A stretch of DNA of 26,375 nt, from assembly GCA_036351575.1 (NCBI GenBank), contig JAZBPJ010000020.1, positions 1-26,375 on the forward strand. Direction: 5' to 3'. The position numbers were made by a program, and so were the translations under genes. Below the pieces are notes generated by a model. It did no database searches. It was not told the origin of the DNA and was given only the letters and a program-made list of their open reading frames with translations. Positions within the stretch are counted from its first letter, which is position 1. Every line of letters begins with the position of its first letter. Origin of the DNA: JABDPF01 sp036351575. GTDB lineage: Bacteria > Pseudomonadota > Gammaproteobacteria > Xanthomonadales > SZUA-36. Below are positions 7,150-16,539 of this stretch, in pieces.

Positions 7150-9057
7150 GTGCTTAATCTGAAAAACCTCAGCCTGCGACGGGGCAGCAAGCTCCTCTTT
7201 CAAGACGTGACCGTCCAGGTCCACGCCGGCCAGCGCCTGGGCCTGGTCGGCCCGAACGGCTGCGGCAAGTCCTCGCTGTTCGCATTACTGCAGGGCGAAC
7301 TGGAAGAAGACGAGGGTGAAGTCGAACTCAGCCCGGGCCTGCGGATCTCCCATGTCGAGCAGCAGAGCCCGTCGGGCAGACGCAGTGCGCTGGATTTTGT
7401 CCAGGACGGTGATCCCGAGCTTCGCGAAATCCAGCGGGCAATGCAGGCAGCCGAGAAGTCCGGTGATCACGCACAGGTCCACCGCCTGTTCGAACGGCTG
7501 GAAACCATCGACGGTTTCAGCGCGGAATCCCGGGCCGCCCGCCTGCTGCATGGCCTGGGATTTTCAGCAGAAGATGGAAACCGCCCCGTGGATTCCTTTT
7601 CCGGCGGCTGGCGCATGCGCCTCAACCTGGCCCGCGCGCTGATGTGCCGTTCCGACCTCCTGCTGCTGGACGAACCGACGAATCACCTGGACCTGCCCGC
7701 GATCCTGTGGCTGGAGCGCTGGCTGAACCGTTATGCCGGCATGGTGCTGGTGATTTCACACGACCGTGATTTCCTGGACGCCGTTTGCAGCGAAATCGGG
7801 CATTTCGACCAGCTCGGCATCCACTTCTACAGCGGCAACTACAGCGCTTTCGAATCCAGGCGGGCCGCCCGGCTGGCGCAGCAGCAGGCCATGTACATGC
7901 GCCAGCAAAAAGAAATCAGGCACCTGCAGTCCTACGTCGACCGCTTTCGCTACAAGGCGTCGAAGGCGCGCCAGGCCCAGAGCCGCCTGAAAATGATCGA
8001 GCGCATGCAGCAGATCGCGCCGGCCCACGTGGACTCGCCGTTCCACTTCGAGTTCCGGGACCCGGGCCGCCAGCCGCAGCACCTCGCGCGCCTGGAAGCC
8101 GTTGAAGCCGGTTACGAGCAGCCTGTGCTGTCCGGCGTGGACCTGTTGATATCGGCGGGTGACCGTATCGGCCTGCTCGGCGTCAACGGCGCCGGCAAGT
8201 CGACCCTGGTCAAGGCGCTGGCAAACGGCAGCACGCTGCTCGGCGGCGAACGCTGGCTCAGCCAGAACACGCGCATCGGCTATTTCGCGCAGCACCAGCT
8301 GGATCAGCTCGACCCGGAAGAAAGCCCCGCCAGCCACCTGCGCGCCAGGGACCCGGGAATCAGCGAAGCGGAACTGCGCCGCTACCTGGGCGGCTTCGGT
8401 TTCGGCGGTGAAAGCATCTTCGAGCCGGTAACGCCGTTCTCGGGCGGTGAAAAAGCCCGGCTGGTGCTTGCGCTGATGGTCCGTGAAGGTCCCAACCTGC
8501 TGCTGCTGGACGAGCCGACCAACCATCTCGACCTCGAGATGCGCCAGGCGCTGGGCCGCGCCCTCCTGGAATTTCCGGGCGCCATCGTGGTGATTTCCCA
8601 TGACCGGCACCTGCTGCGCAGTGTCTGCGACGAACTGCTCGTGGTGCACGACGGGCGGGTCGAGCGTTTCGACCGGGACATCGACGGCTATGCTGCCTGG
8701 CTGAAGGAGCAGGACGAACCGGGTGAGGCCGGGAAAGAAGCTTCGACGCCGGGCAACGCAGCCGCAGACCGCCGCCAAAAACGGCGTGAGGACGCCGAGC
8801 TGCGCCGACGGCTGAGTCCGATGACCGGGGCGGTACGCCGTGCCGAGGAGCGACTGGAACAGCTGCGCGGGCAGCTGGATCAGCTCGAGCACAGGCTGGC
8901 CGACACGTCGCTTTACAGCGACGATGCAGACAAGGAAGTATTGACCGGCCTGCTGCGCGAGCAGGCCGGTATACGGTCAAAAATCGAAACGGCCGAAGCC
9001 GAGTGGCTGCAAGCCAGCGAGGCGCTCGAGAGCGCCTTGCAGGCCGGCGAGGATTAG
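7150..9057 (+). CDS. ABC-F family ATPase, YheS-like
   Basis: A soluble protein of 635 residues with two ATP-binding cassettes and no membrane segments; E. coli YheS is nearly the same length. The first cassette has Walker A GPNGCGKS (34-41), signature SGGWRMRL near 151 and LLLLDEPTNHLD. The second has GVNGAGKST (344-352), SGGEKARL and LLLLDEPTNHLD. The cassettes are joined by the basic P-site linker (RQQKEIRHLQSYVDRFRYKASKARQ, split here only by description), and a charged helical tail follows the second cassette. ABC-F proteins act on the ribosome. The start is GTG at 7150, where the typical opening (LNLKNLSLRRGSKLLF) begins; the upstream open frame is antisense to the neighbour. The stop overlaps the convergent methyltransferase stop by four bases. 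Confidence 0.93.
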   Translation: MLNLKNLSLRRGSKLLFQDVTVQVHAGQRLGLVGPNGCGKSSLFALLQGELEEDEGEVELSPGLRISHVEQQSPSGRRSALDFVQDGDPELREIQRAMQAAEKSGDHAQVHRLFERLETIDGFSAESRAARLLHGLGFSAEDGNRPVDSFSGGWRMRLNLARALMCRSDLLLLDEPTNHLDLPAILWLERWLNRYAGMVLVISHDRDFLDAVCSEIGHFDQLGIHFYSGNYSAFESRRAARLAQQQAMYMRQQKEIRHLQSYVDRFRYKASKARQAQSRLKMIERMQQIAPAHVDSPFHFEFRDPGRQPQHLARLEAVEAGYEQPVLSGVDLLISAGDRIGLLGVNGAGKSTLVKALANGSTLLGGERWLSQNTRIGYFAQHQLDQLDPEESPASHLRARDPGISEAELRRYLGGFGFGGESIFEPVTPFSGGEKARLVLALMVREGPNLLLLDEPTNHLDLEMRQALGRALLEFPGAIVVISHDRHLLRSVCDELLVVHDGRVERFDRDIDGYAAWLKEQDEPGEAGKEASTPGNAAADRRQKRREDAELRRRLSPMTGAVRRAEERLEQLRGQLDQLEHRLADTSLYSDDADKEVLTGLLREQAGIRSKIETAEAEWLQASEALESALQAGED

Positions 9058-9899
9058 GCCGAAGGCTTGCGGAAGCGCAGCGTCATGCGGTCGCTTTCAC
9101 CGATCTCCGTGTATTTTGCCTTGCAGGCGTCCTTTTCCGCCTCGTCCTCGATATCGCGGCAGGCGCGCAGGCCCGGGGGCAGCGTCCAGACACCGAATTC
9201 GTGGTCGTGGCTGTCTTTCGGGTTGGCGTTGATCTCGGCACGCGCTTCCAGCTCCAGTCCGGCAGCCTCGGCCATCGCGATCACGGCCTCCTCGGAAACG
9301 TAGCCCATCTTGGCCGTTTCCTGCGGATCGGTGCCGGCCGCGGCGCGGTGCTGCACCACGCCCAGCACGCCGCCGGGCTTCAGGACGCGGGCGAACTCGG
9401 CGAAATTGGCCGCGGCGATGCCGTCGTTGACCCAGCCGTGCGTATTGCGGAAGGTGAGCACCATGTCCACCGACCCGGCCTCGCCGAGCGCAGCGGTCTG
9501 CGGCGGAGAAAAAGCGACGATGCCCGGCGTGCCGTAAAGCTCCGGTTTCGTCTCGAATTTCTCGACCAGTGCCTTGTGCAGGCGCTCCCGGTAGGCCGGC
9601 CCCTCGACGTCGAGGTCCCAGGAAACCGCGATGTACTGGCCGTGGCCGTTCATGACCGGCGCGATGATGTCGGTGTACCAGCCGCCGCCGGGCCAAATCT
9701 CCATCACGGTCATGCCGTCGGCCAGGCCGAAAAACTCCAGCGTTTCACGCGGGTGACGGTAGACATCGCGCGCCGCGTCGCTCTCGGCGCGATGGCTTCC
9801 GGCCATGGCTTTTTCGATGCGGTCACCGATGGAATGCCCGTCCGCGAACAGCGGTGCGGAAAAGGCCATTAACAACAGAATTGAAAATACACGTTTCAT
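9054..9899 (-). CDS. exported methyltransferase-like protein (COG4798 type)
   Basis: 281 residues beginning with a signal peptide (MKRVFSILLLMAFSAPLFA, cleavage before DG) and followed by a class I methyltransferase-like fold. The nucleotide-binding motif I is present as VMEIWPGGGWYTDIIAP, with later motifs DMVLTFRNTHGW and LKPGGVLGVVQH. These features match the group called predicted methyltransferase COG4798. An export signal on a SAM-dependent fold is odd because SAM is not expected in the periplasm, so the ligand or activity may differ. GGAG lies just upstream of the ATG. It is the last gene of a same-strand run with the RND pump genes (43 bp after the preceding gene), which may indicate cotranscription. 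Confidence 0.82.
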   Translation of the reverse strand: MKRVFSILLLMAFSAPLFADGHSIGDRIEKAMAGSHRAESDAARDVYRHPRETLEFFGLADGMTVMEIWPGGGWYTDIIAPVMNGHGQYIAVSWDLDVEGPAYRERLHKALVEKFETKPELYGTPGIVAFSPPQTAALGEAGSVDMVLTFRNTHGWVNDGIAAANFAEFARVLKPGGVLGVVQHRAAAGTDPQETAKMGYVSEEAVIAMAEAAGLELEARAEINANPKDSHDHEFGVWTLPPGLRACRDIEDEAEKDACKAKYTEIGESDRMTLRFRKPSA

Positions 9900-9942
9900 T
9901 GAGTCTCTCCAGGTTCAGACAATAAAAAACAGTTCAGCGGTC

Positions 9943-10791
9943 TTACTTGACCGGCGAACGAAAGCGTTTGCGCACGGCGATTCCGATACAGAGCCCCGCG
10001 ATAACCGCGACGATGACCACGACGTTGTCGAGACGATTGACCACGATACCCTGCAGCGCGGCCAGCGCTCCCACGGTCATGCCGCCGCGCACGCGGGCCA
10101 CATCGAGAGGGAGGTGGATGACATCGCCCTTGCTGCGAACCCGCTTGAGCAGCAGCATGTCGAGCACGAAAATGGTCACGAAAAACAGCGCCAGCCATTC
10201 GAACAGGGTTTTCGGCCAGTGCAGGAACGGAAAACCGATGTCGTGATCGACCATGTAGACGATCGTTCCCCCCAGGCACACCAGGCCGAACAGCCATTGG
10301 CTGCGCTCGGCCTGCTTGAGGCTGCCGTCAAAAAAGAACGCAAGCGCGGCCACGGCGCCGAACAGGTAGCTCTCGCTGCTGTAAATGACGGCGATGGACA
10401 GCAGCGTCAGGATCACCGCGTCGCTGCGCCGGGGCTGCAGGCCTGAACTGCGGTTGACGACCCGGACCAGGCCCAGCGTGGTCAGCACGATCAGCAGGCC
10501 GGGCAGTTCAATGAAGACGGCTGCTGTGATACCGAATGCCATGCTGATGAACGCCACCGGCGAGTCATCCGGATCCATTTCGCGCGCCAGGGCCCAGGCG
10601 GCATACAGCACGAAGGCGAAGACGGCGGCCTGCTGCAGCACCCCGATCAGGGTATGCGTTCGCATCCAGCCGACGACACTCCCCAGCAAAACGGCCAGAG
10701 GCAGCAGGTAAAGCACGGTTCGCGCGGCCGTATGCGAAAGGTCGAGCGGCCGGGCCAGCGATGTATAAAGGTAAATCCTGTGATTGGCCAT
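9943..10791 (-). CDS. multi-pass membrane protein of unknown function
   Basis: 282 residues with about eight predicted membrane helices, for example TVLYLLPLAVLLGSVVGW, QQAAVFAFVLYAAWAL, ITAAVFIELPGLLIVLTTL, LFEWLALFFVTIFVLDML and VVVIVAVIAGLCIGIAV. Loops carry REMDPDDSP and VVNRSSGLQPRRSD; the C-terminus is basic (RKRFRSPVK). I do not recognise the family and see no transporter or enzyme motif. It starts 27 bp after the RND permease stop on the same strand and is followed 43 bp later by the exported methyltransferase-like gene, so it is probably part of that transcript. Confidence 0.75.
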   Translation of the reverse strand: MANHRIYLYTSLARPLDLSHTAARTVLYLLPLAVLLGSVVGWMRTHTLIGVLQQAAVFAFVLYAAWALAREMDPDDSPVAFISMAFGITAAVFIELPGLLIVLTTLGLVRVVNRSSGLQPRRSDAVILTLLSIAVIYSSESYLFGAVAALAFFFDGSLKQAERSQWLFGLVCLGGTIVYMVDHDIGFPFLHWPKTLFEWLALFFVTIFVLDMLLLKRVRSKGDVIHLPLDVARVRGGMTVGALAALQGIVVNRLDNVVVIVAVIAGLCIGIAVRKRFRSPVK

Positions 10792-10818
10792 GCTGGGGCT
10801 AGTTGACGTGGGGGAACG

Positions 10819-13800
10819 TCATGTTAACTCCGACCGCTGCAGTTGCTCAATCAAACGCGATACAGCCTGCGGCGAAGACGTCTTCCTGGCGAACAGCGTG
10901 TAGAGCGCCGGCACGATGAACAGCGTCAGGATCGCCGAGATGGTCACGCCGAAAACGATCACGATGCCGATGGGCTGGCGGGATTCCCAGCCGGCCCCCT
11001 GCCCCAGCAGCAGCGGCAGCGCACCGAATGTCGTGGCGGTGCTGGTCATCAGGATCGGCCGCAGGCGGATGGCGGAGGCGTTCAGCACGGCTTCACGAAT
11101 GTCCTGCCCGCGGTCGCGCAGCTGGTTGGCGAACTCCACGATTAGCACGCCGTTCTTGGCGGACAGCCCGATCAGCAGGATGGCCCCGATCTGGCTGAAC
11201 ACGTTCAGGGACGAACCGTAAAGCATCAGGCCCGCGAACGCACCGGTCATCGCCAGCGGCACCGTGACCAGGATGATCATTGGATTGATGAAGCTTTCGA
11301 ACTGCGCGGCCAGCACCAGGAATACGATCAGCAGGGCCAGCGCGAACGTGATGTACATCGAGTTGCCGGACTCCTGGTATTCCTTGCTCTGCCCGCCCCA
11401 GGAGAGGCGCGCGCCGGGCGGCAGCGTTTCTCCGGCCACGCGCAGCATCGCCTCGATACCCTGCCCGAGGCTGACACCCTCGGCGAGCCCGGCCTGGATC
11501 GTGATGGCGCGCATGCGGTCGTTGCGGTTCAGCTGGGCGGGCCCGGCAGTCTCGCTGATCTGTACCAGGTTGGCCAGGGGAACGAGCTGCCCGGTTGAAG
11601 TCGAGCGCACGTAGAGATTGGTCAGGTCGTCCGGACTGGAACGATCCGATTCCCTGCCCATCACTACCACGTTGTACTCACGGCCGCGGTCGATGAATGT
11701 CGTGACACGACGCGAACCCAGCATGGTTTCCAGCGTGCGGCCGATCGAGGCCAGCGAAACCCCGAGATCCGCAGCGCGGTCGCGATCGATGGAAATATCC
11801 ATCTGCGGTTTGCGTTCCTGGTAGTCGCTGTCCGGGTTGATCAGCCGCTCCTCGTCCGCGAGCGCTTCGAGCATGGCATCCCGCCACTGCTGCAGGCGGG
11901 TGTAGTCGGGACCGCCGATGACCAGCTCCACCGGGCTGCTGTCGCTGCGCAGGCCCAGGCTGCTCGGTGTGAATACGAATGAGCGCACGCCCGGCAGCCC
12001 CGCCAGGTCACGGCGCACCCGGCCGGCGATGTCCTGGTCGCTCTCGTCACGTTCGGACCAGTTGTTCAGCAGCACGATGAATCGCGCCGAGTTCACCTCG
12101 GCGCCGCCCCAGCTGCCCGGCAGCCGCGTCAGGACACGGCGCACCGAACCGGATTCTTCGGCCTCTCTTACCAGTATGCTCTCGGCCTCCCGGGCGTAGC
12201 GGTCCATGTACTGCAGCGTGGCTCCCTCGGGCGCGCGCAGCAGAACGAAAAAGGCGCCCCGGTCCTCGCGCGGCGCGTACTCCGTCGGCAGCTTGCCGAT
12301 CATCCAGAAGGACAGCGCGGTAATGCCGGCCAGCAGAAACACCGAAGCCCAAGGCACGTTGAGCACGTGGGCCAGGCCCCGGCGGTACACGGCGGCCAGG
12401 CGCCGAAAGGCCCGGTCGACCTGGCGTGTCAGCCCGGAACCCAGGCTTCTGCGCCGCAGAAGCTTCGAACTCAGCATCGGTGTGAGCGTGAGTGCGACCA
12501 GGCTGGAAAAAATCACCGCGGCCGCCAGCGTGATACCGAACTCCTGGAACAGGCGCCCGACGTCGCCCTGCATGAAAGACAGCGGCACGAACACGGCGAC
12601 CAGCACCAGCGTGGTCGCGATCACCGCGAAGCCGATCTCCTTGGAACCTTCCAGCGCCGCCAGCAGCGGTTTCTGGCCGTCCTCGATGCGGCGGTATATG
12701 TTTTCCAGCACGACAATGGCGTCGTCGACGACGAGGCCGATGGCGAGCACCAGGCCCAGCAGGGTCAGGATGTTGATCGTGTAACCGAGCGCGGCCATGA
12801 CCATGAACGTGGCCACCACCGAAACCGGCACGACCAGGGCCGGGATCAGCGTCACCCGGAAGGAACCGAGGAACAGGTAAATCACGACGAGCACCAGCAC
12901 GATGGCCACGAACAGGGCCTTGTACACCTCGTTCATCGAGGCCTCGATGAACTCGGCCCGGTCGTAGTTGACGTTGAGCGTCATGCCCTCCGGCAGGTCC
13001 GGCCGCACGCGGAGCATTTCCTCGCGCACCGCGCGCGAAACCGCGACGTTGTTCGCCCGCGACAATTGCTCGATTCCCAGGCCGACGGCATCGATACCGT
13101 TGGCGCGCGCGATGCTGCGTTCGTTCTCGGCGCCGATGCGCACCTCGGCGACCTCCGCGAGGGTCACCTGCTGCCCGTCCGGGCCGCGGCCGATCACCAG
13201 TTTCTGGAAGTCGGACTCACGCGTGAAGCCGGTGGCGGTGCGCAGCGTGAATTCACGGTCCAGCGATTCCAGCCGGCCGGCCGGCAGTTCCACGTTTTCG
13301 GCGCGCAGCGCTGTTTCGACGTCACTGACCGTGAATCCATGCGCCGCCAGCGCCTCGCGTGAGAGCCAGATGCGCATGGCGTAGCGGCGAGCGCCGGTGA
13401 TGCGCACCCGCGCCACGCCCGGAACCGTTGAAAAACGGTCGACCAGGTAGCGGTCCGCAAAATCGGTGATCTCCAGGCCCGAGTGCCGGTCCGAGGTCAG
13501 GTTGAGAAACATGATGGTCTCGCGGGTCGCGTCCACCTTGGCGATCTCGGGCGGGTCGGCCTCGACGGGCAGTTGGTCGACGATGCGTGAAACGCGGTCG
13601 CGGATGTCGTTGGCCGCGCTGTCGATATCGCGGCTGAGTGCAAACTCGACCCGGATATCCGATCGCTCGTCGCGGCTGGAGGAGGTCAGCATCTCGATGC
13701 CCTCGATGCCCGCGATCACGTCTTCAATGACCTGCGTTACCTTGGTCTCGATAACCTCCGCGGAGGCCCCGCGGTAGGAGGTTTCGATGGAAACCACCGG

Positions 13801-13926
13801 CGCCTCGATGTCCGGGTACTGCCGCACCGGCAGATTGCTCAGCGCCGCCAGCCCCAGCAGAACGAGAAGCGCCGATATGACGGTTGCGAAGACGGGGCGG
13901 CGGACGGAAAAGTCGGAAAGAAACAA
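10819..13926 (-). CDS. RND-family efflux permease (HAE1/AcrB type)
   Basis: 1035 residues, the standard length for a proton-driven inner-membrane RND pump that exports hydrophobic or amphiphilic compounds. The family opening FSVRRPVFATVISALLVLLG and NLPVRQYPDIEAPVVSIET are clear. The proton-relay residues are conserved: Asp401-Asp402 in LGLVLAIGLVVDDAIVVLEN (TM4) and Lys924 in LLIGLSAKNGVLIVEF (TM10). Two large periplasmic loops lie between TM1-2 and TM7-8. It begins ten bases after the stop of the membrane fusion protein gene, so the two form an operon. No TolC-like outer-membrane channel is nearby, which suggests the pump uses a channel encoded elsewhere. Substrate cannot be inferred. Confidence 0.95.
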   Translation of the reverse strand: MFLSDFSVRRPVFATVISALLVLLGLAALSNLPVRQYPDIEAPVVSIETSYRGASAEVIETKVTQVIEDVIAGIEGIEMLTSSSRDERSDIRVEFALSRDIDSAANDIRDRVSRIVDQLPVEADPPEIAKVDATRETIMFLNLTSDRHSGLEITDFADRYLVDRFSTVPGVARVRITGARRYAMRIWLSREALAAHGFTVSDVETALRAENVELPAGRLESLDREFTLRTATGFTRESDFQKLVIGRGPDGQQVTLAEVAEVRIGAENERSIARANGIDAVGLGIEQLSRANNVAVSRAVREEMLRVRPDLPEGMTLNVNYDRAEFIEASMNEVYKALFVAIVLVLVVIYLFLGSFRVTLIPALVVPVSVVATFMVMAALGYTINILTLLGLVLAIGLVVDDAIVVLENIYRRIEDGQKPLLAALEGSKEIGFAVIATTLVLVAVFVPLSFMQGDVGRLFQEFGITLAAAVIFSSLVALTLTPMLSSKLLRRRSLGSGLTRQVDRAFRRLAAVYRRGLAHVLNVPWASVFLLAGITALSFWMIGKLPTEYAPREDRGAFFVLLRAPEGATLQYMDRYAREAESILVREAEESGSVRRVLTRLPGSWGGAEVNSARFIVLLNNWSERDESDQDIAGRVRRDLAGLPGVRSFVFTPSSLGLRSDSSPVELVIGGPDYTRLQQWRDAMLEALADEERLINPDSDYQERKPQMDISIDRDRAADLGVSLASIGRTLETMLGSRRVTTFIDRGREYNVVVMGRESDRSSPDDLTNLYVRSTSTGQLVPLANLVQISETAGPAQLNRNDRMRAITIQAGLAEGVSLGQGIEAMLRVAGETLPPGARLSWGGQSKEYQESGNSMYITFALALLIVFLVLAAQFESFINPMIILVTVPLAMTGAFAGLMLYGSSLNVFSQIGAILLIGLSAKNGVLIVEFANQLRDRGQDIREAVLNASAIRLRPILMTSTATTFGALPLLLGQGAGWESRQPIGIVIVFGVTISAILTLFIVPALYTLFARKTSSPQAVSRLIEQLQRSELT

Positions 13927-13936
13927 GACCGGCGCC

Positions 13937-14989
13937 TCACATGCCCGGAGCGCCGACGAGGCTTACCGTCGAACCGGGACGGGCCTTCTGGGTGCCTTCG
14001 ATGATGACGCGTTCACCCGGGGACAGGCCTTCCAGGATTTCGACTTCTCCCGGCCGCCGGCGGCCGCTGTGCACCTCGCGTTTTTCGACGACGTCGCCCG
14101 CGCCGACCACGTACACGAACTGCTTGCTGCGTTCCGGCACGATGGCCCGCTCCGGGATCACCAGGGACTCGACGTCGTCTTTCAGCAGGGTCACGGTCAG
14201 GAACATGCCCGCACGCAGCCGGCCATCATCATTGGGCAGCAGGGCCCGCACCTTTACGCTGCGGCTGACGGGGTCGACGCGGGTGTCGATCGAGGTCACC
14301 TTGCCGCTGAAACGATGGTCCGGCCAGGCCACGCTTTTCGCGGTGACGGTCAAGCCCGGCTGCAGCCGCGAAAGAAAGATTTCCGGCACGTCGAAATCGA
14401 GCTTGATCGTTGACGTGTCATCCAGCGTGGTGATCACGGTCGAAGGGTCGACGACGCTGCCCAGCGAAACGCGGCGCAGGCCGATGCTGCCCGCGAACGG
14501 TGCGCGGATCACGGTCTGGTTCAGACGGGCCTGGGCGGCGTTGACTGCGGCCACGTCGGCGTCACGCCGGGCTTCGAGCTGTTCCAGCTCCGACTCGGAT
14601 ACGACACGGTTTTTGAACAGCTCACTGGAACGCCGGTACTGGCTCTCGGAATCCACCAGCGCCGCCTTGGCCGCGGCCAGGTCGGCCAGCGGTTCCGAGT
14701 TCTCCAGGCGGATCAGCACATCACCCGCCTGCACCGTCTGTCCTTCTTCGAATTCGATCGCGATCACGGCGGCCGTGATTTCCGGCCGGATATTGACGGC
14801 CTCGTTGGCGCGCGCATTGCCCAGCGCCTCGGCCGAGAGCGGAAACGGCACGACCTCGGCGGTGGCGACGACGACACCCGGCGATTCGTCGCCCGGCTGT
14901 GCGTGCAGAGACGCAAGCGGGACAGTGACCAGCAGCATTACCGCGATCACCTGAAAGGCGCGAAGCGCCCGTAAGAATTCATGGTTCAT
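13937..14989 (-). CDS. RND efflux periplasmic adaptor (membrane fusion protein)
   Basis: 350 residues from the ATG at 14989, chosen because a signal peptide follows at once (FQVIAVMLLVTVPLASLHA, cleavage before QPG); the much longer open frame has no coding character upstream. The order is the usual one: barrel-sandwich half (EAVNIRPEITAAVIAIEFEE), lipoyl-like segment GQTVQAGDVLIRLEN, alpha-hairpin coiled coil (about 95-145), second half (NQTVIRAPFAGSIGLRRVSL) and beta-barrel (VTSIDTRVDPVSRSVKVRA). The N-terminal cysteine of lipoprotein adaptors is absent. It bridges the RND permease, encoded ten bases downstream, to an outer-membrane channel. Confidence 0.93.
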   Translation of the reverse strand: MNHEFLRALRAFQVIAVMLLVTVPLASLHAQPGDESPGVVVATAEVVPFPLSAEALGNARANEAVNIRPEITAAVIAIEFEEGQTVQAGDVLIRLENSEPLADLAAAKAALVDSESQYRRSSELFKNRVVSESELEQLEARRDADVAAVNAAQARLNQTVIRAPFAGSIGLRRVSLGSVVDPSTVITTLDDTSTIKLDFDVPEIFLSRLQPGLTVTAKSVAWPDHRFSGKVTSIDTRVDPVSRSVKVRALLPNDDGRLRAGMFLTVTLLKDDVESLVIPERAIVPERSKQFVYVVGAGDVVEKREVHSGRRRPGEVEILEGLSPGERVIIEGTQKARPGSTVSLVGAPGM

Positions 14990-15091
14990 AACCGTCAATA
15001 ATACCCTTTTAACGGTGAAGAGGCGGTGAAGAAAACCGCAGGCCAGCGGAAGCGATTTCCCCGGCAAACGATGAGCGACGATAATAACGCA

Positions 15092-16504
15092 ATGGACCTT
15101 CCGTGTTCCAAGCGTGCCGCCGTTTTCTGCCTGCTTGTTTGCGCTGTGCCGCCTGCGCTCCCGCTTTCGGCATTCGCCGGGCCGTTTGAACCTGGCCCGC
15201 CCTGGCCGCTCTGCGGCCGCATCAGCGAGAACCCGCCGCCCGGCTGGCGCGAGAGCGACGGCTGCCCGCCCGAGCGCTTCGGAAACCCGGCCTTCAGCGA
15301 CGCGCCGCTGTCCTCCACTTTCGGCCCTCGCCCACTCTATTCCGGAGACGACCGCTACGATTTCCATCGCGGCGTGGACATCGCCGCGCCGGTCGGAACA
15401 CCGTTTTTCGCCATCGCAGACGGCGTCGTGCAGATCGCCGGCGAACACCCGTCCTACTCGGACCCGCTGGTCTCGGTCAGGCACCTGCGTCCCGGCGCCG
15501 GCGAGTGCGAACCTCGAGGCTGCTACTCTGCCCTGTACCTGCATGCGAGCGGCTGGGCCGTGCAGGCCGGTGAGCGGGTGGTCAGGGGCCAGTTGCTTGG
15601 CTACACCGGCGTGAGCGGCTCGGGCTTCGCACACCTGCATTTTGAAATACGCAACGCGCCGTCCTACGATCCCTACTCGGCCTGGTCACGCGATGCGATC
15701 CACCCGCTGCGGGCCCTGGCCTACCGTTCGACAACGCAGGCCGAAATCACCTTTCAGGATGACAGCTGGCCGTCTTCGCTGGAACTGACGCTAAGCAACG
15801 CGCCATACGACCTGCTTTCCGTGGATATCGAGGCCCTGGACCACAAGCTGCACCCCATTCCCCAGCAGGGAGACCGGCTCGACGCCCACGGCTACCACGT
15901 GTACCCGCCGTTCTTTGACATGGAACTGGCCAACTTCGAGTACAGCCACAAGGACTCCAGCGCCCTGCCCTGGGAGGCCTTCGGCGAGGGCGGCCCGCTG
16001 GAGTGCCCCTACCACGAGGCGCACGGCGCCAGCTACAGCCCGCACGTGCACCTCGATGCGCAGGACCCCGGCGACTACCGGCGCGGACTCTTCAACGGCA
16101 TCGGCGTGCGCACCCTGCGCTACTGGCCCAGCGACGCGGGCGGCTACGAAGTGGGTCTGGAATTCCATGAACTGCCGGCGGAAGCCGCCTGCCTGGAAGT
16201 CACCGCGACGTTCCATTCGGGACCGCCCGCTTTTGCCTCGACCGGGGACTGCATCGACGGTGCTGCCCGCCGCCTGGCGCTGAGGGTGGCCGGAAGCCGC
16301 TCGAAAGTGCGGCTCTCGTGGACCGGGCTGGAAACAAGGAAGGTCGAGGTTTACCGCAATGGCGCGCCCTGGGCGGGACCGGTCGCGGGTAAAAGCTGGA
16401 CAGACACCGGGGTCATACCCGGCGGACGCTACCGTTACCGGGTCTGCCCGGTCGGGCGGCCGGACCGGTGTTCGCATTCGCGGGTCATCCTGCTGTCACG
16501 ATAA
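15092..16504 (+). CDS. exported M23-family metallopeptidase with C-terminal beta domain
   Basis: Probably a cell-wall endopeptidase or a degenerate relative acting outside the cytoplasm. From the ATG at 15092 it has 470 residues with a signal peptide (AAVFCLLVCAVPPALPLSAFA). ATG 15071 or GTG 15026 would add an acidic or long n-region and are less likely, though no start has a strong Shine-Dalgarno. The LytM-type centre is complete: His92 and Asp96 in FHRGVDIAAP, His151 in YLHASGW, and His181/His183 in HLHFEIR. About 280 residues follow that are not peptidase; the last 65 (TGLETRKVEVYRNG to GGRYRYRVCP) look fibronectin-III-like. It is divergent from the adaptor gene and converges with the TonB receptor. 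Confidence 0.87.
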   Translation: MDLPCSKRAAVFCLLVCAVPPALPLSAFAGPFEPGPPWPLCGRISENPPPGWRESDGCPPERFGNPAFSDAPLSSTFGPRPLYSGDDRYDFHRGVDIAAPVGTPFFAIADGVVQIAGEHPSYSDPLVSVRHLRPGAGECEPRGCYSALYLHASGWAVQAGERVVRGQLLGYTGVSGSGFAHLHFEIRNAPSYDPYSAWSRDAIHPLRALAYRSTTQAEITFQDDSWPSSLELTLSNAPYDLLSVDIEALDHKLHPIPQQGDRLDAHGYHVYPPFFDMELANFEYSHKDSSALPWEAFGEGGPLECPYHEAHGASYSPHVHLDAQDPGDYRRGLFNGIGVRTLRYWPSDAGGYEVGLEFHELPAEAACLEVTATFHSGPPAFASTGDCIDGAARRLALRVAGSRSKVRLSWTGLETRKVEVYRNGAPWAGPVAGKSWTDTGVIPGGRYRYRVCPVGRPDRCSHSRVILLSR

Positions 16505-16530
16505 AAAAGGGCCGGCGTCCGCCGGCCCTT
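16503..16530. terminator. intrinsic terminator shared by convergent genes
   Basis: A perfect 8-bp stem GGGCCGGC (16509-16516) and GCCGGCCC (16521-16528) with a four-base loop. On the minus strand it is followed by a run of six T, as expected for termination of the TonB receptor transcript. On the plus strand it follows the M23 stop by four bases, but only TTCT comes after, so termination there would be weaker. Confidence 0.85.
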
Positions 16531-16539
16531 CTCCAACGA

